The notes: a model not told the origin generated them from the sequence alone. Shown: positions 47,823-59,130, numbered from the stretch's first letter. The stretch is 64,000 nt of DNA from Arthrobacter sp. SLBN-122 (GCF_006715165.1 NZ_VFMS01000001.1:4402001-4466000), one strand, 5' to 3'. Translations and numbers: made by a program.

Positions 47823-50405
47823 TTGCCAGGTATGAACCTGACGCGCGCCGAAGCCCGTGAGCGCGCCGAACTGATCACCGTCGAGTCCTACGATGTCAGC
47901 CTGGACCTGACCCGCGGCGGAGAGGTCTTTGGCAGTACCACCACCGTGCGATTCACGGCATCACCGGGTGCAGCGAGCTTCATCGATGCAGTGACCCGGA
48001 CCGTGCACAGCGTGACCCTGAACGGCACCAGCCTCGATCCGGCCGCCGTATCGGATGGTGTCCGGATCCAGCTTCCCGGCCTGGCCGAGCACAACGAGCT
48101 GACCGTGGTGGCCGATCTGCCCTACATGAACACCGGGGAAGGCCTGCACCGGTTCGTGGACCCGGTGGACAACGAGGTCTACCTGTACACCCAGTTCGAG
48201 GTCCCCGACTCGCGCCGAATGTTCGCCGTCTTCGAGCAGCCGGACCTGAAGGCGACCTTCGCCTTCACCGTCACGGCGCCGTCGCACTGGGACGTCATCT
48301 CAAACTCCCCCACACCATCTCCGGAGGAAGCTGCCCCGGCAGAAGACGGCTCGGCCCGCTCCGTGTGGACGTTCGCGCCGACGCCCCGCCTGTCCTCCTA
48401 CGTCACGGCCCTGATCGCCGGCCCGTACCAGTCCGTCCGCAGCGAGGTCACCAGCTCGGACGGCCGCGTCATCCCGCTCGGTGTCTTTGCGCGGAAGTCG
48501 CTGATGCAGTACTTGGATGCAGAGAACATCTTCGAACTCACGCGGCAGGGCTTCGGGTTCTTCGAGGAACAGTTCGGCTGCCCCTACCCCTTCGAGAAGT
48601 ACGACCAGCTGTTCGTGCCGGAGTTCAATGCCGGCGCCATGGAGAACGCCGGGGCCGTGACCATCCTGGAGGGCTACGTTTTCCGCAGCAAGGTTACCGG
48701 CGCCCAGATCGAGCGCCGCGCCATCACCGTGCTCCACGAGCTGGCGCACATGTGGTTCGGCGACCTGGTGACCATGCGGTGGTGGAACGACCTGTGGCTC
48801 AACGAGTCCTTCGCCGAATACATGTCCCACCTGGCAGCGGTGGAAGCCACGTCCTTCACCAGCGCCTGGACCACCTTTGCGTCAGTGGAGAAGTCCTGGG
48901 CCTACCGCCAGGACCAGCTGCCCACCACTCACCCGATCTTCGCCGAGATAAACGACCTGCAGGACGTGGAGGTCAACTTCGACGGCATCACCTACGCCAA
49001 GGGCGCCTCGGTGCTCCGGCAGCTGGTGGCCTGGGTTGGCCCCGAACAGTTCATGGCAGGTGTCCGCGAGTACTTCGCCAAGCACTCCTGGCAGAACACC
49101 GAACTCCGCGACCTGCTGGTGGAGCTGGAAAAAGCCAGCGGCCGGGACCTGGACGACTGGGGCCGGCAGTGGCTGGAAACGGCGGGCGTGAACACGCTGA
49201 GCCCGGAACTGGACGTGGATCCCGAGGGTAAGCTGCGGTCCTTCGCAATCCTGCAGTCCGCAGTGCCCGAGTGGCCCACCATCCGTCCCCACCGCCTTGC
49301 CGTGGGCTTCTACAATCTGGACAGCGACGGCAAGCTCACCCGGGTGCACCGTGAGGAGTTGGACGTCGACGGCGAACGCACCGAAGTGCCGGCACTGGCC
49401 GGCCTGGCCCAGCCGGACCTGATCCTCATCAATGACGACGACCTGGCGTACGCCAAAGTGCGGCTGGATGCCAAGTCCCTGGCCACCGCCACCGCCCACC
49501 TCAAGGATTTCGGTGACAGCCTGCCCCGGACCCTGGTCTGGAACTCCGCATGGGATGCAGCCCGTGACGGCGAGACTCCTGCCCGGAAGTACGTGGAGCT
49601 GATCCTGTCCAACGTCGCCGCGGAGACGGACTCCTCCGTGATCCTGGTCCAGCTGCGCCAGCTGGCCACCACCCTCAACTTCTATGTGGCCGAGGAACAC
49701 CGCGAAGCCACTGCGGTTGCCGCCGTTGACCGGCTCTGGGATTTGGCTTCTGAAGTTCCCGGCGGATCCGACGCACAGCTGCAGTTCATCAAGTCCTTCG
49801 CGCTGCTGGCCCGAAGCGCCTCCCAGCTGGACCGGGTGGCCGGCCTCCTGGACGGTTCGGTAGTCCTGGACGGGCTGGCCGTGGACCAGGACCTGCGGTG
49901 GGAACTCGTGGCATCCCTGGTGGCCGGCGGCCGGATGGGACAGGACGGGATCGACGCCGAACTGGCGCGGGACAACACCTCCAGCGGTCAGAATGCGGCG
50001 GCCCTGGCCAAGGCGGCCATCCCCACCCCCGAGGCGAAGGCCGCGGCCTGGGAATCCATCGTGGTCAAGGGCGAGCTGTCCAACGCGCTGCAGGGATCGG
50101 CGGTAGCGGGCTTCATGCGCGTGCTGGACCGCACGCTGCTGGAACCGTACGCGGAAAAGTACTTCGCGGCCGTGCCGGGCATCGTGGCAACCCGGACGCA
50201 CGCGCTCGCCCAGCAGATCGTCGTCGGCCTCTACCCGGCGCTGCTGACCACGCAGGGCACCATCGACCGCACGGACGGATTCCTGGCGTCGCTGCCGGCG
50301 GAAAGCGCCGCGCTGCGGCGGATGATGCTGGAGAACCGCGACGGCGTTGCGCGCGCCCTGCGTGCCCGGGCCGCCGATGTTGTCCAGGACGGCAGTCCGC
50401 AGTGA
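47823..50405 (+). CDS. pepN: Aminopeptidase N (M1 family)
   Basis: An 860-residue zinc metallopeptidase. GAMENAGAVT is the exopeptidase motif and HELAHMWFGDL plus the downstream WLNESFAEY supply the zinc ligands. The TTG start at 47823 (encoding MPGMNLTRAEARERAEL) has GGAGG seven bases upstream and matches the family N-terminus; a longer in-frame ATG at 47760 is less likely. A C-terminal ERAP1-like helical domain completes it. It trims N-terminal residues from peptides in the cytosol. The next gene overlaps its stop. Confidence 0.95.
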   Translation: MPGMNLTRAEARERAELITVESYDVSLDLTRGGEVFGSTTTVRFTASPGAASFIDAVTRTVHSVTLNGTSLDPAAVSDGVRIQLPGLAEHNELTVVADLPYMNTGEGLHRFVDPVDNEVYLYTQFEVPDSRRMFAVFEQPDLKATFAFTVTAPSHWDVISNSPTPSPEEAAPAEDGSARSVWTFAPTPRLSSYVTALIAGPYQSVRSEVTSSDGRVIPLGVFARKSLMQYLDAENIFELTRQGFGFFEEQFGCPYPFEKYDQLFVPEFNAGAMENAGAVTILEGYVFRSKVTGAQIERRAITVLHELAHMWFGDLVTMRWWNDLWLNESFAEYMSHLAAVEATSFTSAWTTFASVEKSWAYRQDQLPTTHPIFAEINDLQDVEVNFDGITYAKGASVLRQLVAWVGPEQFMAGVREYFAKHSWQNTELRDLLVELEKASGRDLDDWGRQWLETAGVNTLSPELDVDPEGKLRSFAILQSAVPEWPTIRPHRLAVGFYNLDSDGKLTRVHREELDVDGERTEVPALAGLAQPDLILINDDDLAYAKVRLDAKSLATATAHLKDFGDSLPRTLVWNSAWDAARDGETPARKYVELILSNVAAETDSSVILVQLRQLATTLNFYVAEEHREATAVAAVDRLWDLASEVPGGSDAQLQFIKSFALLARSASQLDRVAGLLDGSVVLDGLAVDQDLRWELVASLVAGGRMGQDGIDAELARDNTSSGQNAAALAKAAIPTPEAKAAAWESIVVKGELSNALQGSAVAGFMRVLDRTLLEPYAEKYFAAVPGIVATRTHALAQQIVVGLYPALLTTQGTIDRTDGFLASLPAESAALRRMMLENRDGVARALRARAADVVQDGSPQ

Positions 50406-50875
50406 GCCTTGATGAGCACTGGTATGCGCTGACAGTCCAGTGGACCGGCAACCGGGGTGACGGCACGTCGTCCTACCGGGCCTATTCCCGGGACCACGAC
50501 GTGCTCATTCCGGGCCTGCCGGTCCTTAAGGGCTCGGCGGACCCGACATTCCACGGGGACCGGGAACGCTACAACCCGGAACAGCTGCTCCTGGCTGCGC
50601 TGGCGCAGTGCCACATGCTGTCCTATTTGCACGTGGCCGTGAAGCACGGCGTGGTAGTCACCGATTACCGGGACGAGGCAACCGGGCTGATGCGGCTGAA
50701 CCGGGACGGCAGCGGCCAGTTCGAGCGGGTGGTGCTGCATCCGCACGTGACGGTGGCCGATCCCGGGCAGGCCGGCCTGGCGGCGTCCCTGCACCACGAG
50801 GCGAACCAGGTCTGCTTCATCGCGCGCAGCGTGAATTTCCCCGTGGAGCATCAGCCCGTGACGGTGGCGGCTTAG
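50402..50875 (+). CDS. OsmC family peroxiredoxin
   Basis: A 157-residue OsmC/Ohr-type protein. The two reactive cysteines are in LAQCHMLSYLH and NQVCFIARS. Such proteins reduce organic hydroperoxides. The GTG start overlaps the pepN stop as GTGA, so the two are translationally coupled. It converges with the frameshifted epimerase gene, overlapping its stop by four bases. Confidence 0.9.
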   Translation: MSLDEHWYALTVQWTGNRGDGTSSYRAYSRDHDVLIPGLPVLKGSADPTFHGDRERYNPEQLLLAALAQCHMLSYLHVAVKHGVVVTDYRDEATGLMRLNRDGSGQFERVVLHPHVTVADPGQAGLAASLHHEANQVCFIARSVNFPVEHQPVTVAA

Positions 50876-51871
50876 GCTCCGCCTCCGTTGTGGAGCATCT
50901 CCACGAGGCGCCGTTCCGTGGCGGGCGACAGGCCGGCCTTCCGGGGCCGGTCCAGCCCGCGGATGCGTTCATCGTCGAAGGTGGCAGCCAGGGTATCCCG
51001 CCAGGGCCGAAGCACCATTCCTGCCGCCTTGGCGTTCCGGTTGCTGCGGGCCATGAAGCCATCGTGGCCGGGCGGGAGCCAGAGCGGCAGGGACTCCGGC
51101 CCGGACCAGTAGTTGGCGCCCGGTTCCACCAGCCACTCTTCACCGGCGGTGCTGATGATGCCGTTGAAGCCGGACGCTTCGCGGCAGGCGCTGATGAGTT
51201 CGGCAAAGGGCACCTGGTCCCCCATGGCGTTGAGTGGACCGGTGATCCCTTCCTCCGCAGCGAGCAGGATCCAGGCCGCCAGGTCACGGACGTCGATCAC
51301 CTGCGTGGGGTGGTGGCCGACGTCCGGGACCAGCACCGGCCCGCCATTACGGGCAAAGCGGGCGGGCCAGTAGCCGTAGCGGTCGGTGGGGTCACCGGGG
51401 CCGCTGATCAGCCCCGCCCGGCACAGGTGGGCCCTGCCGTTTGTTGCGTTGAGGGTGGCCTCTTCAATGGCAACCTTGGACTCGCCGTAGTTTTCCGGCA
51501 TAGACGTCTCCCCCGGGGCGAGCGCCGGCAGCAGCTCCGCGTCTTCCACCGCTCCCGGGACGGAGTGGTCCGCGTACGCCGAGCAACTGGAGACAAAAGT
51601 CCAATGCCCTGCTTTGTCCGCAAGGCCGGCCAACACCTGCCGGGCAGGCTCGGGATCCCTGGCAACCTCGACCACCGCATCCCATTCGCCGGCGACTTCC
51701 GAGTAGGCGGCCGGACCCGTTGAGCGGTCGGCCCTGACCCAGTGGGTGCCCTGCGGCGGTTCGGCCGATGTTTCCCCGCGCCAGGCACGTCACGTCATGC
51801 CCTGCGGCAACTGCTTGGCTGGCGATTTCCCTGGAGAGGAAGGCAGTTCCGCCGAGAATGAGAATGCGCAT
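50872..51871 (-). pseudogene. NAD-dependent epimerase/reductase family gene with a frameshift
   Basis: Two frames together make one about 330-residue SDR-type NAD(P)-binding protein. The first frame starts MRILILGGTAFLSREIA at 51871 and is intact through CLARG; after that the conserved reading continues one frame over (THWVRADRS, then VVEVARDPEPARQVLAGLADKAG and TFVSSCSAYADHSVPG, YGESKVA). The switch falls at the C run 51774-51777, so one base is extra or two are missing. Downstream the protein has no other defects. It may be a recent inactivation or a sequencing error. Homologues are uncharacterised reductases. Confidence 0.8.
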
Positions 51872-51938
51872 TGCCCCACGCTACGGCGGCTAGGGTTGAA
51901 TGAGAACAGAGCAATATCCCTAGGAGCTATTTCCACCC

Positions 51939-52622
51939 ATGGTCAGCATGTTGTCCATCCTTCCCCCTGCCACAACCCAGCCCGATGGCGTCAGCATCCC
52001 AGGCATCGTGATCAGCTTGGGCATCGGCGTCGCCGTCTGGCTGGTGGCCACGTTCATCATCTCCCGCATCACCAGGCGCATTGCCTCCGGAAGCAATTTC
52101 TTCAAGAAGCCGATGTTTAAATGGGTGGCGCCGGCCATCCGCGCCCTGGACCATGAGCGGCGGGTACAGCGCGCAGAAACCATCGGTTCACTCCTGAACA
52201 GCGTGGTGGGCGTGCTGGTGGTGGTCATCACCGGCATGTACGTCCTGCAGAACCTGGACATCAACATCGCACCGCTGCTGACCAGCGTGGGTATCCTGGG
52301 TGTGGCCATCGGCTTCGGCGCCCAACAGCTGATCCGCGACTTCCTGGCCGGCATCTTCATTACCATTGAAGACCAGTACGGGATTGGCGATGTCATCGAG
52401 ACCAGCGAAGTGGTGGGCGTGGTGGAGTCCATGGGTTTGCGGATCACCCGCGTCCGCTCCGACGACGGCGCCATCTGGTACCTGCGCAACGGTGAGATCC
52501 TCCGCGTGGGCAACCGCTCGCAGGGCCGGTACGTTCCGCTGCACGAGTCCGACGACGGGACCACCGACCAGGGCTCGGCCCATGTTGAGACCAAGAAGAC
52601 AGACCAGAAAGCCGGGGAATAG
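51939..52622 (+). CDS. Small MscS-type mechanosensitive channel
   Basis: A 227-residue membrane protein with an N-terminal helix, the pore-lining helix region (LLTSVGILGVAIGFGAQQLI) and the beta domain (FITIEDQYGIGDVI). It is close to the minimal MscS core, lacking most of the C-terminal cytoplasmic alpha/beta domain. It would release solutes on hypo-osmotic shock. The glbO gene starts two bases after its stop, so they form an operon. Confidence 0.9.
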   Translation: MVSMLSILPPATTQPDGVSIPGIVISLGIGVAVWLVATFIISRITRRIASGSNFFKKPMFKWVAPAIRALDHERRVQRAETIGSLLNSVVGVLVVVITGMYVLQNLDINIAPLLTSVGILGVAIGFGAQQLIRDFLAGIFITIEDQYGIGDVIETSEVVGVVESMGLRITRVRSDDGAIWYLRNGEILRVGNRSQGRYVPLHESDDGTTDQGSAHVETKKTDQKAGE

Positions 52623-52623
52623 C

Positions 52624-53082
52624 ATGTCGCTTCCCATTGAACCGCGCCCAGCGCAGCGGCCCCAGTTGATGCAGAACGATCCGTTCAGCAAGCCGGGCTA
52701 CACCGACAGCTTCTATGACGCGGTGGGCGGCCACGAGACGTTCGTGAAGCTCATCGATGTTTTTTACGACGGCGTGGCCACCGATCCGCTGCTCCGCCCG
52801 ATGTATCCGGAAGAGGACCTGGCGCCTGCAAAGCGCCGATTCCTGATGTTCCTCGAGCAGTACTGGGGCGGGCCCACGACCTATGGCGAGGAGCGCGGCC
52901 ACCCGCGCCTGCGCATGCGGCACACGCCGTTCAAGGTGACGCCCGAGGCCAAGGACCGCTGGCTGTTCCACATGCGCACCGCCGTGGACGCCCTGGAGCT
53001 GCCACCGCTGTACGAGGGCACATTGTGGGAGTACATGGAGCGGGCGGCGCTGTCCATGGTGAACAGCGCTTCCGAGGCCTGA
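52624..53082 (+). CDS. glbO: Group II truncated haemoglobin (HbO)
   Basis: A 152-residue globin of the 2-over-2 fold. The proximal histidine is in RMRHTPFKV, Trp G8 in DRWLFHM and the conserved GGP in YWGGPTTY. Group II trHb proteins bind oxygen and associate with membranes in actinobacteria. The pairing with an MscS-type gene is common in Micrococcaceae as far as I know, but the functional link is unexplained. Confidence 0.92.
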   Translation: MSLPIEPRPAQRPQLMQNDPFSKPGYTDSFYDAVGGHETFVKLIDVFYDGVATDPLLRPMYPEEDLAPAKRRFLMFLEQYWGGPTTYGEERGHPRLRMRHTPFKVTPEAKDRWLFHMRTAVDALELPPLYEGTLWEYMERAALSMVNSASEA

Positions 53083-53126
53083 ACCCCTCCCGGACCGCGG
53101 CCTGGAATGGTCCTGGCCGCCTTGAG

Positions 53127-53786
53127 CTACAGCAGGCCGCTGCCGGTCCGTGCCAGGACGTGGCCGCGTGGACCGGTCAGCCGGAACCAGCGGCCGGCGC
53201 GGTACAGCTTCTGGTCGCCGTCAGCAAGGAACCCCAGCGCGAAAGCCGCAAAGGCCGCTCCCGCTGGCAGGCCTGTGCTGTCCAGTTCCCGGCCCCACAC
53301 AGCCGCCCGGGCGTTGTTCACGATGAGGGCGCCCGGCTTGTCCGGCACAATCCCTGCCACTTCCGCGATGCCGCCTTCAGCTGCCGCCTTCAAGCCTGCG
53401 TCACTGACAGCCCCCAGCAACTCCCATCCACCCCGTGGGGCGCCCACTCCCGTCCATGATTCGGTGACGGTGGTTGGCGGAACCGGCAATTCGACGTCGT
53501 TCTCCCCCGCACGTGCCAGCCGGTCCAGGACGGCGGACAGGGCAACGGTGACATCCGTTCCGGATGGTTCCGCAAGCGCCATGGTGCGTAGGCCCAGGAT
53601 GGTGGGGGTCGATTCACCCAGGAGCCTGGGCCGGAGGACACACACGTAGGCGGCCAGCACCGAACCGGCGGCCTGCAGCCGGATGGCGCCGTCGTCGATG
53701 GCCTTGGCCCTGGTGGCGAACGTCCTCAGGTCGGCGAGATCCCGGGGATCGGCGAAACGGAAGGACGAGGTGAGAAGTTCAGACAC
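53127..53786 (-). CDS. Uncharacterised actinobacterial protein (219 aa)
   Basis: A 219-residue protein with no signal peptide or membrane segment. It has balanced composition and order (RFADPRDLADLRTFATRAKAIDDGAIRLQ near the start, FRLTGPRGHVLARTGSGLL at the end), which looks like a conserved soluble protein of two related halves. GTG start at 53786. It converges with glbO and is divergent from tesB (63 bases). I do not recognise a domain. Confidence 0.7.
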   Translation of the reverse strand: MSELLTSSFRFADPRDLADLRTFATRAKAIDDGAIRLQAAGSVLAAYVCVLRPRLLGESTPTILGLRTMALAEPSGTDVTVALSAVLDRLARAGENDVELPVPPTTVTESWTGVGAPRGGWELLGAVSDAGLKAAAEGGIAEVAGIVPDKPGALIVNNARAAVWGRELDSTGLPAGAAFAAFALGFLADGDQKLYRAGRWFRLTGPRGHVLARTGSGLL

Positions 53787-53849
53787 ACCTAAACACTACC
53801 GGCTGCGCTCCGGTTGAGTGGCTCCCCGGGCGCCGTCTAGAGTCGGACC

Positions 53850-54770
53850 ATGACTGAAGCCGAAGCCGGACTCCTGGCCCCGCCAAGCGGAGACCCCACC
53901 TCATCGCTGATCGAACTGCTGGACCTTGGTGAGCTTGAGGGCGCCCGGACGGACGAGGATATTTTCCTGGGCCCCTCACAGCAGCAGCCGCACCACAGGG
54001 TGTTCGGCGGGCAGGTCCTGGCACAGTCACTCGTGGCGTCCATCCGGACAGTGGATCCTGAACGATTCGTCCACTCAATGCATGGCTACTTCCTGCGGCC
54101 CGGTGATGCCAACAAGCCCATTACCTTCGGTGTGCAGCGGCTGCGCGACGGCCGGTCGTTTTCCGCCCGGCGTGTCCACGCCTACCAGGACGGGGTGCCC
54201 ATCCTGTCCATGATTGCCTCTTTCCAGGGCGAGGACGAAGGGATCGAGCATTCGCTGGCGATGCCGGAAGGGATCCCGGACCCCGAATCATTGCCCAGCA
54301 CCGCAGACCTGCTGGGACGGTTCGACCATCCGGTGGCCCGGCACTGGGCGTATGAGCGGCCCTTCGACATCCGCCATGTCGATACGCCGTTGTACGTTTC
54401 GGCAGAGGGGCCGCGGGAGGCCCGCAATGCCGTCTGGATGAAGACGTTCGGGCCGATGCCGGACAACTCCAATCTGCACCGCGCCGCCCTGGCCTACGCC
54501 AGCGACTACACACTGCTCGAATCCATCCTTCGGCGGCATGGGCTTAGCTGGATCACCCCCGGCATGAATGTTGCCAGCCTGGACCACGCGATGTGGTGGC
54601 ACCGCCCGGCGCGGGTGGATGAATGGCTGCTCTACGTCCAGGAGTCGCCCAGCGCGCAGGGCGCACGCGGCCTGGCCACCGGCAGGATCTTCAGCCGCGA
54701 CGGCCAGCACGTGGCCACGGTGGCGCAGGAGGGAATGGTGCGCGTTCCCGCCGACCCCGCGGACACGTAG
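53850..54770 (+). CDS. tesB: Acyl-CoA thioesterase II (TesB)
   Basis: A 306-residue double hot-dog thioesterase. Conserved segments are RVFGGQVLAQSLVAS, HGYFLRPGDANKPI, and the catalytic second half NLHRAALAYASDYTLLE and SLDHAMWWHRP. It hydrolyses acyl-CoAs of medium to long chain. A terminator follows. Confidence 0.95.
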   Translation: MTEAEAGLLAPPSGDPTSSLIELLDLGELEGARTDEDIFLGPSQQQPHHRVFGGQVLAQSLVASIRTVDPERFVHSMHGYFLRPGDANKPITFGVQRLRDGRSFSARRVHAYQDGVPILSMIASFQGEDEGIEHSLAMPEGIPDPESLPSTADLLGRFDHPVARHWAYERPFDIRHVDTPLYVSAEGPREARNAVWMKTFGPMPDNSNLHRAALAYASDYTLLESILRRHGLSWITPGMNVASLDHAMWWHRPARVDEWLLYVQESPSAQGARGLATGRIFSRDGQHVATVAQEGMVRVPADPADT

Positions 54771-54825
54771 GACCAGCACCCCGGCACCGGCCCAAGCCGT
54801 GGCGCCGGCGGATCCTTGCATGGGA

Positions 54826-54865
54826 AAGGCCGGCACCTGATCAGTCCAGATCAGATGCCGGCCTT
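54826..54865. terminator. Terminator between tesB and ettA
   Basis: AAGGCCGGCA pairs with TGCCGGCCTT, with an inner CTGATC/GATCAG stem. On the plus strand it is followed by CCTTTTA, a usable U tract, and it also lies right after the end of the convergent ettA gene. Confidence 0.82.
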
Positions 54866-54893
54866 CCTTTTATGCTTTACGAGTCGCCGGGCG

Positions 54894-56576
<1,683 letters not shown>

Positions 56577-56637
56577 GGTCTCAAATCTAGTGGGTTGGCG
56601 GGCAGATCTCACATTTGCAGCCGACGGGTTATCCGGA

Positions 56638-57204
56638 TCAGGAACCCACGAAGCACTTGCCGCTGGCCAGTACCGGAAGGACCGTAACGGTCACGGCGCC
56701 TTCACGTACCTGCCCAATGACGCAGTCCTTGCCCTCCAGCACGGCCGCTTCGATGGCGTCCGCCTCCAGTCCGGTGGGAGTCCGGCTTTGCGAGACCTGG
56801 AGAGCCGACGCTGCGATGCCCGCTCCGGTCAGGGCGTCGCTGACCTGGGCAGTAGCCGGTTTCGGCATCCCAGTGGCCAGTTTGGTCAGGGTATCCGTTA
56901 CGGTCCGTTTCACCGTGTCGGTTGCGGCAGCTGCGGCCGCTGACGCACCGCCGGATGTATCGGCCAGCGGTTCGCTACTGGCGCCGGCGCCTTGCCCCGC
57001 AGGGCCGGTGGCCTGCGTGGTCGGCTGCTTGGCATCAGGGCCGGCAGCCGCTGCCGGAGACGATGCCCCTCCGCTGCTGTCCTCGGTTGCCGCTCCGTTC
57101 CCGGAGGGCCCGGCAACACAGCCTGACAGGAGACTGGCCAGGACGGCGCATGCAAGTGCTGCACCCGCCCGATTGTTCTGCCGGCGGTAAGGGGTGGGAC
57201 GCAT
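56638..57204 (-). CDS. Uncharacterised lipoprotein (188 aa)
   Basis: A lipoprotein with a basic N-terminus, hydrophobic core and lipobox LLSGC at about residues 26-30. A low-complexity Gly/Ala/Ser/Pro linker of about 75 residues follows, then a small C-terminal domain of about 85 residues with two cysteines (KDCVIG ... GKCFVG) likely to form a disulfide. It is outside the cell, anchored to the membrane. Function unknown. Confidence 0.75.
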   Translation of the reverse strand: MRPTPYRRQNNRAGAALACAVLASLLSGCVAGPSGNGAATEDSSGGASSPAAAAGPDAKQPTTQATGPAGQGAGASSEPLADTSGGASAAAAAATDTVKRTVTDTLTKLATGMPKPATAQVSDALTGAGIAASALQVSQSRTPTGLEADAIEAAVLEGKDCVIGQVREGAVTVTVLPVLASGKCFVGS

Positions 57205-57454
57205 GGTGTCATTGTGCCATGGCTGCCGGCATGAACCGGCTGGGCGGCTGAGATCTGCAGGAGCCAGGGATACACGGGCCTCGAGGGCCATTCGCGCACC
57301 GGGCAACGCCACATTGGGCTTTTTCGTCGGCCAGCAAGTCGGCAACCGGCTTGATGTCGTCCTGGTTTGGCCGGGCGGGCGGAGGACGGCCGGGGGTGCC
57401 GCCATTCAGCCCGCCCGGGACTGGAGGGGAACGCTGATACCTGATGCTTCTTTC

Positions 57455-58006
57455 CTAGACTTCGGCCAGTTCCCCCGTTTCAAGGTCAAGGGAGGCGAGG
57501 CCTCCGTCGTTGTCCTCAACGACAATGGCGGCAGGGCCGTGGTCTTCGGGATTTTCGTCTTCGCGGTCTTCCGGCTCGTCCGGCATCTGGTCCATTCCGG
57601 GGACGTCCTCCGGGGCGGGCGGCTGCTCCACCAGGGAGAGTGCCGGCCTGGAAGCGGTCCGGATGAAGTTTGCCGATCCAAACGTGAGGTCGTGCCCCAC
57701 GGCGTCGGCGTCGATGATGGTGGAGTGGTACACCCGCCCGTCCTTTTCCCAGGTGCGGATCTTCAGCTTGCCCACGACGATGACCGGCTGGCCCTTCCTG
57801 ATGCTGCAGCCCAGGGTTCCGGCAAGCTGGCGGTAGCCCTGCACCGTGAACCAGTTGGTGTGCCCGTCGCCCCAGGTCCTGGATTCGCGGTCAAAACGGC
57901 GTGTGGTGGAGCCGATGCGGAAGGAAGCTGTTGCCACTCCCCCCGGCGTGGTGGAACTGGTTATCTCCGTGGCCACGAAGCCCCGGATGGTGATCGATTC
58001 GCTCAT
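57455..58006 (-). CDS. ssb: Single-stranded DNA-binding protein (second type)
   Basis: A 183-residue SSB. The OB fold runs from about 1-115 (ITIRGFVATEI, SFRIGSTTRRFDRESRTW, NWFTVQGYRQLAGTLG, KGQPVIVVGKLKI). The C-terminal tail is acidic but ends LDLETGELAEV and lacks the usual DDxPF tip that binds repair partners. This marks it as a paralogue of the replication SSB, like SsbB proteins that act in competence or specialised DNA metabolism. ATG 58006 has AGGA upstream. Confidence 0.9.
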   Translation of the reverse strand: MSESITIRGFVATEITSSTTPGGVATASFRIGSTTRRFDRESRTWGDGHTNWFTVQGYRQLAGTLGCSIRKGQPVIVVGKLKIRTWEKDGRVYHSTIIDADAVGHDLTFGSANFIRTASRPALSLVEQPPAPEDVPGMDQMPDEPEDREDENPEDHGPAAIVVEDNDGGLASLDLETGELAEV

Positions 58007-58212
58007 GTCTATGTCCTGTCTGGATGGTGGCGCCTGTAGCAGGCAAGACCAGCATCGCGCCGGACAACAGCGGGCAGGAGGTACATGTTGTTCTATGTGG
58101 ACAACGTTCCTGCGGACAGCGGATGTGGAGGAGGAGTGGCCGCGTGATGACACGGCCGGCAGCCGGGCAATGTAAACTTTTTGAGGCGCCGGCCTGATGG
58201 CCGGAAGTCAAC

Positions 58213-58285
58213 GCCTCAGTAGCTCAGGGGATAGAGCAGCGGCCTTCTAATCCGCCGGTCGGGGGTTCGATTCCCTCCTGGGGCA
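58213..58285 (+). tRNA. tRNA-Arg (anticodon UCU)
   Basis: A 73-base tRNA with acceptor stem GCCTCAG/CTGGGGC, anticodon loop CTTCTAA (TCT, reads AGA) and T arm GGGGGTTCGATTCCCTC. The top pair of the anticodon stem (C/U) is mismatched. Discriminator A, no encoded CCA. Its 3' part is repeated at 60627-60679, marking it as an integration site. Confidence 0.94.
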
Positions 58286-58290
58286 CCGCG
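58238..58290 (+). repeat. Left copy of the 53-bp direct repeat (att-like)
   Basis: From within the anticodon arm of tRNA-Arg to five bases beyond the tRNA, identical over 53 bases to 60627-60679. The repeat reaching to the tRNA 3' end is the standard footprint of tyrosine-recombinase integration. Confidence 0.92.
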
Positions 58291-58333
58291 TGGTGAGTTG
58301 GGACTTCCTTCGCGGATGTTTCGAGTTATCCGT

Positions 58334-58361
58334 AACACCCCGGTCTTCGGACCGGGGTGTT
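58334..58361 (+). terminator. Terminator after tRNA-Arg (element-supplied)
   Basis: A perfect 12-bp stem with a TTCG loop (58334-58345 and 58350-58361), followed by CTTTG. It resembles the hairpin at 60687 downstream of the other repeat copy, which was probably the original terminator. Confidence 0.75.
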
Positions 58362-58369
58362 CTTTGCCC

Positions 58370-59020
58370 CGATTTTCGTGGTTGGTAGTTTCCGGTGGGT
58401 TCGATGGTGATTTCTCCGGTGGCCGCGTCGCTGATGATGACACCTGCCTGGTGGATGAGCACCGGGAGGTCATTCCGCGTGTGGGCTGGGCCGATGGCGA
58501 TGCATATGTGGCGGAATTGGCCTGCGTGGTGGAGCGTGAGTTTGCCGAACTTGTCGATCCTGTCCATGGAACCGCTCGATTTTGCCTTGCGTTTGCGGAT
58601 GGTTCGGAGCGCCGTTCTTCTGCTGCCCAAGGCGTGGAGTGGGTGTTCGAAGGTGTTCTGGCCGCACCTCCCGCCGGCCAGGCGGGGGTGAAGACCAAAC
58701 CGTTATCGGGCAGGATTCAGGCAGGAAGCCCGAGATCGGCAAAGCACCCCGAAACGTGGTGACAACGGCGGTGACGATCAGGGGTTGAACTGGTGCAGGC
58801 GAACAAGTAGCGGGAGTGGTCACCGAGGAAGTTCAGGATCCCTGTGCCGGTTGCTTTGGGGGCGTTGGGTCCGGGTTTCCACCCTTGCGATGCCTCCTTC
58901 TGTTTCGCGCTGGAGCAGTTCTCGGACCAAGCGGCGGCTGACTCCATAGTGAAGGGCAGCGTCGGTAACCGTCAGACCTTGGTTACGGGCAGCGAAAACG
59001 ATGACTCTTTGTTCCGGCAT
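58370..59020 (-). pseudogene. Decayed IS481 family transposase
   Basis: Fragments of one IS481-type transposase in changing frames on the minus strand. The N-terminal helix-turn-helix (TVTDAALHYGVSRRLVREL) begins at 59020. It jumps, by an internal deletion, to the catalytic core piece (FLGDHSRYLFAC), then NHPQTQGKIERFH in another frame, and finally the C-terminal beta part (LTLHHAGQFRHICIAIGPAH, DAATGEITIEPTGNYQ). About a third of the protein, including one catalytic aspartate region, is missing, and the original stop is lost: the last frame runs on toward the tRNA. Non-functional. Confidence 0.85.
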
Positions 59021-59130
59021 ACATCATGGTCAGCCGCTCCAGGTGTGACTCAGCGGTGACGCTTAAATCGGCTCCCACAGCATGCCCGTCGACTGACCGC
59101 CCAGGAACTAACTAACACCGGCCTTTGGCC

